The position numbers and the translations under genes were made by a program. Source: Liolophura sinensis (Eukaryota > Mollusca > Polyplacophora > Chitonida > Chitonidae). Taken from it: a stretch of DNA of 64,000 nucleotides. Numbering within the stretch: position 1 is the first letter of the stretch; each line of letters opens with the position of its first letter. The stretch is from NCBI RefSeq assembly GCF_032854445.1, contig NC_088300.1, positions 20,503,608 through 20,567,607 on the forward strand. The letters run 5' to 3'. The notes under the pieces are model-generated. The model saw only the letters and a list, made by a program, of their open reading frames with translations. It did not search any database and was not told where the DNA came from. Below are positions 54,531 to 64,000 of the stretch, piece by piece.

Positions 54531-55828
54531 CCTTTTACAGAAGGATATTTTGATTATACAGTGTCAATCAGCTTTAGGATTTTGGTAATGAAAAGCCTAA
54601 TGAATTCTACCACTTCCTTGGCACCCGTTACAACAGAATGTCAAAAGCCAGCCAGCATGAGCAAGATTTGACCATTTTACCTGTAGCCTACATGGTATAT
54701 GTATGCAAGTGAATTTGGCGATGTGAGGAACACCTCGACTCGTGTGAATTTGGCCAAAACAGGATTCCAGTTGACCATATATGGCTGACTGACAGATTTA
54801 ATGCTGGCTCTTCAAACTTCGCCAAAAATCGCATTTTTTAGGCTCAATGGCGTTTTAAATCATGTTCAAGAATATTTAATATGTTTTAAAAAATAAATGG
54901 ACCGAGGCTAACTGCATGGAAAACCCCGGAAGAATTCATGCACCGAAATCTTTCGGTGTTGTGCCCTTGTGCTCACTGGATGTGGTTTCGAGCCTTGCGG
55001 AGTTCTGTATATGATATAAATCCTATGATCAAATCGTCGTACGTGTAGGCCTACTTGAATTAAAATTCAGCCAAAACTGTGAAGGAGGGCAAAAGGAATA
55101 TAAGTAGCAATTCAGATATTTTTGTGGGTTACATTTGAAGGCAGTTTATAACTTGGTTTTCTCAGTTGCTTCCGCTACCGTATGACCAACATAAATTGTG
55201 TACAGGGGCATTTATATATAACACTGTTGGCCTCCTGCAGAGGAAAACATGCTGATTTTTTGACATGGCGTCATCGATGAACCCACTGAGATCTATAGAC
55301 CAACTTAGTGTTGCATTTTATTTTTATTGTTTTTGTCTCCATGTATATAGGTCGATATCCGGGAAAATGGTTGTTAAATGCTGGTGCTGGAACTAACACA
55401 TATTCATCACTCCGTTGTTGGCAAGTCTTTCAGCGCAGCGTTAATATACCACATCTCTAATTAACTGGTAGAAATTTTGAGGATCTGATGAAATGAACTG
55501 GGAAAGATGCCACCATAATCAGTGATGAAAACAAATCGTTGCTAAGAACGAGCATACATTTATATGGCTAAATGATATATAAAAGGAGCTCTTAACAAAA
55601 GATTATGGTTTTAAGGAATGAAGAAACTTATGCCTCCAAAAATGTTTTTAAAAATCGCTTTTTAGGCGTATTTTATTAACCCCACATTCTATGCATATTT
55701 TCCGTCAATGGTCAGAAATTTTCCGAAATGATGTCATCCACGAACTCGCCGAGAGCTCTAGACCAGCTTAGCGTTGCTGCGTTGCCGTATAATTCGAGAA
55801 CGCAATGTTCACGATATAGTCTTCCCTA
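54531..55828. other. No gene seen
   Basis: AT-rich sequence with no frame, RNA gene or repeat that I can support, apart from a TAGGCCTA at 55046. Confidence 0.45.
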
Positions 55829-56036
55829 CTCTGTACGGTCGCTGTGAGTTCAAGCCCAGCCCGTGCTGGCTTCCTCTCCGGCCGTACGTGGGAAGGTCTG
55901 TCAGCAACCTGCGGATGGTCGTGGGTTTCTCCCGGGCTCTGCCCGGTTTCCACTCACCATAATGCTGACCGCCGTCGTATAAGTGAAATATTCTTGAGTA
56001 CGGCGTAAAACACCAATCAAATCAAAATCAAATCAA
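55829..56036 (+). mobile_element. 5'-truncated SINE with variant tail
   Basis: Begins at the B-box region (CGGTCGCTGTGAGTTCAAG), has the complete body, and ends in a CAAATCAAAATCAAATC tail instead of TAAA repeats. Confidence 0.88.
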
Positions 56037-56424
56037 ACCCTACTCTATCGATAATTTTCACGATAGTCTGAGGGAACCCCGGGAATAACATAGGCATCTA
56101 TATCATGCCTATACCGTCCACATAACATATATATCCATCTGGCGCCAAGGAACAACAGATGGCAGATTTTAAAGAGAGATGAACGGCAGTTAAACATTTA
56201 TGGTTTGCAAAATATTACTCTTTTGTGCGCGAGAAAAAATATTATGTTCAAAACGGTGCCCAGAAAGGAAAGTATGCAGGCATATATAGATACTTTGGGT
56301 GGGCGATATTGCAGCAAGGCGAAATGCTAGTCACAGCTACATGTATTATAGTCCATTGCCCAGACCAGATATTGGTACCACTTGAGGTGGCCAAACCTAA
56401 TTGGTACTAACATGTTTATAGGGT

Positions 56425-56540
56425 CAGTAGAATGAATGAATGAATGATTATGGTTTAACGCCACATCGGCAATAGTTCAGCCATATAGTGGCGAAAACAA
56501 GGTGAAAACACGAGGCGAGGGTCAGAAGAAGTAAATCAAG
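56425..56540 (+). repeat. Possible dispersed repeat, different family
   Basis: A GAAT repeat followed by TATGGTTTAACGCCACATCG and a CAGCCATAT block, a form I associate with another molluscan short repeat. Low confidence. Confidence 0.4.
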
Positions 56541-59500
56541 ACATGATAGTCTTTCTTAAATGGTAGCTTTATCCCGCAATTTGATAAAATGGAAAATCGC
56601 CTTATAAAGCGTTGCGTAAATTACAAAAAGCAAGAGAACATCAATATATCATGGACTATCAGTATATACCATAATAAGACCAATTTAAAAGGGTGGTTTG
56701 TATTATTTATGAAAGTCAGACATTTAGCAGTCCGCATTCTGTGTGTATTACATGCACGCTATTAGATGAATATTCAGTTGAGCTGTTCATTTACATGTAG
56801 GTTTTCACCTGGGTTGATTACAGTTTATCAACAGCTTGTATGCGCAGCTGTGTACTTGTTTTATCTACGCCTATTATTACGGTGAGTCAAGGTAGATTTG
56901 CTAAGGTGAGTAAGCGTTCATATCACTTCCTTCACCTGTGATCTACATATCTGAAAACTACAATGTCAGAGCAAACCTTTGATCAGATTGTTTGACTTTC
57001 TATCAAGAATACTGGTAATTGAAATTCTTTGCACAGCTTAAATGTCTACTATGAAGTTAAGGACAAAAAACACTATTGTGAAGTGTATTTCAGATAAAAT
57101 ACTTCTTTTTCTTTCAAATTTTTACAACTTAGTAAATTGTCTTTAAAACATTGGATTCTTGAGTAGCCTTTTCTGACCATACTGTGTACTGTGACGTCAC
57201 ATAACGCTTTGCCTTAAAATTAGGCTCGTGGAACACTTTACGACGAGCGGTGGACATCAGGCCACAGGACTTGAGCATGTACAAATTTCAAAAATGTAAC
57301 ATGGCTGCTAAATAGTTCAGTAGCACTTTCACCATGACAAAAACTTGAGTGTACTGTCCAAATTTACTTGTGATTAACTTATAATTATCATTTGCAAAAG
57401 ATGTTCTAGGTATACACCAATTACTTCCAGAGCGTTCAACCCAAAAATTTGCTTTATACACATTCGCTCTTTATAGATGAGATTGTGGGCGCACACTACC
57501 CCAGCAATAGGCAGACAAGATGTCTCAAGGATTATCATGCAGGTGCAGTTGTTCTCTCATGGACGAAAACAAACAAGCCTCCCATCGAGTTTGCTTAGCT
57601 TGTCGCTGATGGCAGCATACTAAGAACAGCTATCCAAAAACTCGACGAAAGAATCTTTGCGCTACACAAGACGGACCTGCAGTCATATGCTGCAGTCATA
57701 TATTTGAAGCCGTATATTGTACACAAAAAGGAGTCTTCCTCCAGAAATAGCGGCGTTAATCCATAAGCATTCATTCATTTCTCCAGCAGTAGTGCAGGGC
57801 AGGAACAGAAACAAACCGTAGGAGGTCATGAAAAGGTACAATGAAAAACCCTGGAAAACATTTCTTATCAACAATGTTTTCCTTCTAAATCAAAAAGTGA
57901 GATATAAGATCAAGGTTAAAATGTCTGCAAACAATCATGTTTCAGAATGAGTTCGATTAATCACTTCTCTTCTGCTCTATCCAGTTGGTTGCGGTTACAA
58001 CGAACCAATGACTGTCAACACCGTAATTAAAGCAACCATGCAAGTAAGACATCAAATTAAAGGAACAAGATGTTAGTGAAGCATCAATGGCCCCCACTGG
58101 TGTTTGATGTCACAGAAACACCACTACGGTGTGCCATTTGGAATTTACTAGTGATCTTTAAACTTGAAGTCAACAGTTTATTCTTAACACAACCAGAATA
58201 GAATGCCCTAAATTATTACAAAACGTAAGCTTTATGCCTTCTGTCGTTTTCTGTCTGCAAAGAAAATTGCTGGTGCAGTCCTTTTCGCCCCTGTAGCTCT
58301 CCAAACCCAGAGAGGGCCAAAATTTCATCTTTCATTAACAAATCTGCCATTATGTTTGAGAAAAATAGCTTGAATTAGTTAAGCAAGTATTCTTAAAGGT
58401 ACACACTCTGTTCCTGAGTTGATTGGGGTTTCAAATAGCGCTGTTATTGTAAGACTGTTGGCAGTTTATGAGTTAGCACACTGAACTCTATCCACGTGTA
58501 GTACGAAAGTACAGTTTGAAGTTTGTTCGTGCAAGTGAAGGTAATGCGTGTTAAAGTACATACCTTTGAGTTCGAATCATTTTTTATGAGTTTTTTATGC
58601 ACAACAGTTAGTGGGAACGATGACTTCAAATGTTACATATTAAAGGAATAACCTCGCGTTGAACTTTATTGATAGCATTGTGTAAGTTTTCGTGGTTAAT
58701 CTCACACAGGACACACCCAATCAGTTGAACAGAAAATGTAGAGCAAATCCTGTAGCAACTTACACTGGCCCATATAAGCAAGCTTAGGTCACAAAGTATC
58801 TGGTTCTTTCAACTTATATAATAACGAATCAGTCTTTAATGACATATTTGCTCCTAGCTACGCAATGTGCTTTCACTGCGTGTAATCCGGTCCCAGGACT
58901 CGACGAAGTAGCGTTAACACAGATACAGGTACCAAGGGTAAAAGCAACAGGGACACAACCTATGTATTATTAAATACGCCAACATCCCTTCTGACAACAC
59001 TAATTTAAGCTTTCAAAGACTATATTTGAAGAGATATACCACGTCAGGCCAAAGGGTCATGAAGCGGTCTTATACTTAAGTCAGGGCTAGTTCTACTTTC
59101 AGAACAGTTTATTGCATTTAAATTGTGACTTTCCTCAGAAGTTTTCGTGTTAATACTAGGCCTATGTGTTAATTGTTTTAGATTTCAGTGACATCAAAAT
59201 TAGCGTGTATTAGTACAAACTTTAGTCAAAAAATAATACCACAAGCTAAAACTAAATCTGACTTAACTCTAACTTAACTTCTTGATCATGTTGTCTAATA
59301 TATATATAAATATATATGTATAAATTTTCCATCTTTGTCTTCGCATTCTATTATAACCGAAAAACACTTAAAATCTTAATACACGTACGTCATGCTAGAA
59401 TATAAATGCATAAAAGGGTTCACAGTGCGCAAATCAAAATCAGTCATGCTGCTATTGATCTTTCCCACTTTTGACGTTCAAATACGCACATCATTTATAG

Positions 59501-60749
59501 AAGATAAGTGACCTTTTCGTAACAGACTTCACAAACGACCTGTGAAAAGAGACTCGCCAAACGTTCATTGTCACCAAGTTCTAATGAAATTTACAAATTT
59601 ACAATATCGGGATTGATACAGAAGCATCTTAGTCAATCTGGACTTCCTTCGTCTTTTAAAAAAGGAACATAAAACCATGAAAGTGAATTAACTGATATAT
59701 TTTTCAAAATACATTTTGTTCCTTAGGCTAATTGATTGAAAGAATTGTTATCAGGAACAGATTAATCTGTTAGGTCGACGAAATGCAATCCATCATCAGT
59801 CAGAAAACAAATTTGTCGAAGATCTTTTATGTGTGGAATATAAATGGACGTAGATCTGAAGATTTACTACAGGGACACATATCTGCAATATTAAATCTTC
59901 CCTTCCACACACACTTCATATTTTAACCATAGCTATATAGTCCCTTCCAGGGAACTTTACCGAGTTGACTTGAAGGTCACGGAAATTCTTTGATTCCTTT
60001 CGGGTTCATTCTTTTCTTGACCCCCAAGAGTTTCCAGCTAAACCCACGTTGCACAGTGCACGTAAATGACACCCACAGCAAGCTATTATTATACATCTAT
60101 ACACAGCAACGTAACTTTACCGAAATCTGCTGAATGGAGATTAACATGATACAAGCTTAATAATTGTCGACAGGTCGGTCGCAGGTTTATGTAGGAATAG
60201 GCCTATTTAAGTATATACACACAGAAGTACCGTATATATAAAAGTGTGTTATGTGAAAACACTACGCAGAAGTAGTATCTAATGATTGTGGACGTGAGTA
60301 AAGATAATATAACATAAATGGCATTGTGTTATTCAAATGCTAAACACGCCGTAGTATATGTTACAACATGCAATCCGTCCATGGGGTAGGAATCCATATG
60401 CTTATTTCAGGGTTACCGTCAATATGTCCAAGTCGGTATTCAACATACATTCAGCCAAAAAATGGAGAGAAAAACTTAGCCCTGAGTAAAGTGCTATTCA
60501 ACTGCTAGGACACACCTTGGAGGTCAGAGTTCAAACCCGGCCTTGGAATTTGTGGTTTCGCTCGCTCTCAGTTGTTGCTGGGCCTTGGTGACAATTTTCA
60601 GCAATCGATGACACTCATGTTGCCGTTTTGCAGTGCAACGTTCGTTGACGATTACCTGTCTTCCACCAATATGTATAGACTGCATATCTGTACGCTGAAA
60701 GTTGCAAAGTTCGTTATTACCATGCCAACGGTCTGCGGTTTATCCCACC
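56541..60749. other. No gene seen
   Basis: Four kilobases of AT-rich sequence. The longest frames are about 60 codons and carry no motif. TAGGCCTA occurs at 59157 and 60198. Confidence 0.45.
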
Positions 60750-60760
60750 TGTAAAAAAGA

Positions 60761-60979
60761 TTTTTTTTTTTTTTTTTTTTTTTTTGATTGGTGTTTTACG
60801 CCGTACTCAACAATAATTCACTTATACGACGGCGACCAGCATTATGGTGGGTGGAAACCAGGCAGAGCCCGGGGGAAACCCACGACCATCCGCAGGTTGC
60901 TGAAAGACCTTCCCACGTACGGCCGGAGAGGAAGGCAGCATGAGCTGGTCTTGAACTCACAGCGACCGCATTGGTGAGA
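60761..60979 (-). mobile_element. SINE lacking its head, with 11-bp target duplication
   Basis: A long T-run (poly-A tail on the minus strand), then the full body to ACCGCATTGGTGAGA. TGTAAAAAAGA flanks it at 60750-60760 and 60980-60990. Confidence 0.92.
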
Positions 60980-60999
60980 TGTAAAAAAGACCATCATCG

Positions 61000-61262
61000 T
61001 ATATTTATTTCATTAGTGTTTTACGCTGGTCGTACTTTTACGACGGTGGCCAGCAAATAGGGTTGGGAGAAATCGGGCAAAGATTGTAGAAATTCAGGAC
61101 AACGCCATCGAATGGGTGAAAAGACCTTGAGTTTTGCGTTAAACAACCTATCAATACATATCTATTTATTTATCATTTGATTGGTGTTTCACTCAAGAAT
61201 ATTTCATTTACACGACGGCGGCCAGCATTATGGTGAGAGGAAATGGGGTAGAGCAATTAAAT
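61000..61262 (-). mobile_element. Two SINE 3' fragments
   Basis: Fragments at 61000-61080 (CATTAGTGTTTTACGCTGG, worn body) and 61156-61262 (GATTGGTGTTTCACTCAAG, then CGGCGGCCAGCATTATGGTG). Confidence 0.75.
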
Positions 61263-64000
61263 AAATGCATGTACATATATAAATAAATGAACTAGGCACC
61301 GCTGATTCACGCTGCCTGATCAAACTGAGAGCTTTAGGTATACATTAATACCTTGCATCAACAGATAATCCTTTCCTATGTTATATGCATCCATCTATTT
61401 CTTTACAAAATGAAACTTTGTTAATTTAAAAATGAAAAATGTTCACCCTGTTAAATCATCGGCTACATGATAGCATACCTTCCAGTATTGGCCAATCTGT
61501 ACCTGGTCGTTTCTCTCAGGATTATTGCTCCCTCCAACCCTACCTCACCCCCACCCCCACCCCCACTCCCACTCAAAGAGATTTCTCTGATAACCACCTT
61601 CAGAAGAGAGATTTCAAGCTGTTAGTTCATACACCATTTGCATTACTAGTAGGAGCAAATTCATTTATTCCCAGTTTACACACATGCAGAAAATGGTACG
61701 CGAAAAAGCACAGCCAGAGAAACCACGAAGTTTAGGGACTTACACTTAATTTACTTAGAAATTACTTATATCTTGGACAGCGTGCTGTTAAATTAAATTA
61801 GCAATAATCCGATTTGAAATACATTTACCGTAGTTTTTCTAGTTTTTGGGACACCTGGTCTGCTCTTTTTAGCCAGTACACATGTAATTGTAGCGAGAAT
61901 ATTTTTTTCTCACATGGTGAGACAATCTAATGAACAACGTACTTATATCTTACTTTCTGGAAAAGCTTAGAAAGATGAAAGTAAAGGCATTTCCTTCATA
62001 CACTATTGTTTCTACTGCTACATCAATATCTCAGCGACGTGAGTGCCGAGAAACAAACTAGTATTTAAACTTAAAAATGAAGAAGTGGAGGCATCACCAC
62101 GTAAATGTAAAAGGTTTAACAAGCCTGTGAAAACTTTAACACTTACGTGGTGTCGGTGGTGATGCCATGCTTCATTATCAACGAATCCACGTACGCCCAA
62201 GACGATAAAGTGGTATATAAAGTAGACTTGCATGCTGTTTTCCTTTGTTTTGTCACTGTGTACATGGTTTAATAATGCTTGCGAAGGACTCCATGGTATG
62301 TTGATTATTTTATTTATTTAATGGTATTTATCGCCACACCAAAGTGTTTTTGCACACATAACCTGTATAACTCGCTACATACCCAAATTCCTCAACCGTC
62401 TCAACAACCAATGCGAACAATATTTTGAAACAGTCAGAGAGTTTTATGAAGCCGACATCTTTTCTTGACACGAACAAAACATTTTTGGGGTCTTTGTCAT
62501 AATTTTTGTATGCATAAATTCTACTGAAAAAATACTTCAGGTTCAGGTAGAAAAAGTTGAAGATTTACAGTTGATTACGAGTGTACTGTCTCAGAGTGCG
62601 GCCAATCAAGGGCTGGATTTGAACATGTCACCTCATTGTGAACCTGATTCAAAGACATTAATCCGTATGGTCACGCATTACAATATTCACAAAACATAAT
62701 CCAGTGTCAAAGAGTGTGCATTAATTTATATCATGTATACGTAAGAAAACAAGGTCATTAATTCAAACTGGCCATACCAGATATATTTTTATTACACATA
62801 ATTTTGTACTATTTAAAAATTGGGGGAAAACACCAAAAAAAAAAACACCAACAATGCATCACTGTATTCACCACATTTGTAAGTTGGTTCTTGTGGAGGC
62901 AGTGTTACCTATCTCTGAGACATTATGCTACTGTACACTCAGCATCACTTTTCAACGGGCATTCTTACGCACCGTGGTCATACATAAATTAACCACGATG
63001 ATCACCGATAACAAGCATACACTTTAACATTTGACAGCAAAATAAGTAATTCCTTTTCGCATTTATGGTATTATGCGAACCCAAATATTTTGTCAATGAT
63101 AAATTGCTCATTTTGACGGAAAATTGAGAGATTTAGCTCCAAAAGTAATATTTTAGGTTACTTAATTTGGCCCTAATATGGAACTTTTTGGGCGAAATAT
63201 TGGGTCACTTACCATAGTTTTCAGTGGTTCTCCCTATGCATGTTTAGTAAGTTTTAATTTCTTTTTAGCAACAAAAACTCTATTTACGATCCACCAACAT
63301 TTGTACACAGAGTTGTACTTTCTGGGCTAACTCCACTACGACAATTAATTCCATGTGATATACTCACCATAAATCTTATTATACAGTATGCTTGCTAATG
63401 ATTTCTGGGTGTTCCCAGACAAACAGGCTTTGAAAAAGTTCATCCAGGGATCTCAATTGAGTATTTGTATATCTACATATAAATGAAATAATATTCGAAG
63501 CCCTGTACAATAAGCATTAATTGTAAATAGGAATGATGACAAGAATTGTGATAAAGAAAAGTTGGTAATATATACAAATGAGTCATAACCTTTTCTTTTG
63601 ACACAATTTGCTAATTACACATGTACAGCATATCTGCAGGTGATTATGATCCTACAGACTAGCTACTAGGGGGACAACTTCACCAAAATCTTCCCAAAGA
63701 TATTACTGGTGTCAGCTCATAAACCTAGCACAGCAGCCATATCATGTGTAATAAAACCTGGAACATTGTGATCCAAAGAATACATATACATGTGTGTACA
63801 TGCATTACAGACAAAGCTGTACACTTGTACAGTTAGCTATTTCACCAGAAGGATCAAAAAAAACTTCAGGATTTTTTCCTTCTTTTTTTTAAGTTTTGTA
63901 GAACATTTGGCATAAAGGTATCTGTTTTTTTGATAATGCTGTATTCATTGCAAGAAAACTTGCCTATTTACCTTAAACCAAATATGATTGGTTATTTAGA
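61263..64000. other. No gene seen
   Basis: AT-rich intergenic sequence with a short CCCCCA repeat at 61548-61566 and an imperfect inverted repeat at about 62090-62170. No supported coding frame. Confidence 0.45.

Noticed and set aside
62090-62176. Inverted repeat around GGCATCACCAC as a MITE or RNA hairpin
   Set aside because: The arms match only in short blocks with offsets, and I see no borders or duplications.

Overview
The window looks like animal nuclear DNA, most likely from a marine mollusc (bivalve or gastropod; I cannot go lower). The evidence is an AT-rich intron-exon landscape and a lophotrochozoan-type 5S rRNA gene. It also holds more than 20 whole or broken copies of one tRNA-headed SINE. 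That SINE's 3' body (the block around GTATAAGTGAAATATTCTTG) is a type I associate with molluscan genomes. The organism call is inference from memory of such repeats, not a search.

Layout. (1) 1-15290 is a nested retrotransposon block built on what looks like a ruined 5S rDNA array. It contains a short LINE 3' tail, a full-length 120-bp 5S gene, LINE copy A, a 28-bp 5S start, and LINE copy B. Both long LINEs have an L1/Tx1-type ORF2 (AP endonuclease, reverse transcriptase, C-terminal zinc knuckle) and both are decayed. Copy A is split by a young, oppositely oriented 6.7-kb Ty3/gypsy element (1250-7916). In that element integrase precedes reverse transcriptase, the order of the Gmr1-like group. 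(2) 15451-23900 holds a non-autonomous DNA transposon with 8-bp target duplications, two SINEs, a decayed conventional (RT then IN) gypsy element, and half of a Harbinger transposase. (3) 23923-47208, minus strand, is a real host gene of about 26 exons. I could place every exon with consensus splice sites and closing phases, giving about 1266 aa: an N-terminal DUF4062-like domain, a NACHT/STAND P-loop NTPase, a helical region and about seven TPRs (nephrocystin-3/TTC41-like). Its introns carry SINEs, two inverted-repeat elements, a 26/52-bp minisatellite and a strikingly regular 100-bp satellite array. (4) 51196-52610, plus strand, is a three-exon ATF3-like bZIP gene (171 aa) with a CRE-like site 72 bp upstream of its ATG. 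(5) 52611-64000 holds no gene I can support, only SINE pieces and simple repeats.

The two host genes look independent. The most notable things are the LINE family whose 3' ends abut the first base of 5S rRNA sequence, the IN-before-RT gypsy element inside it, the exact 100-bp intronic array whose units alternate between two palindromic E-boxes, and the unusual DNA-contact residues of the ATF3-like protein. Splice sites, reading frames and repeat counts were read by eye; no alignment or database search was run.
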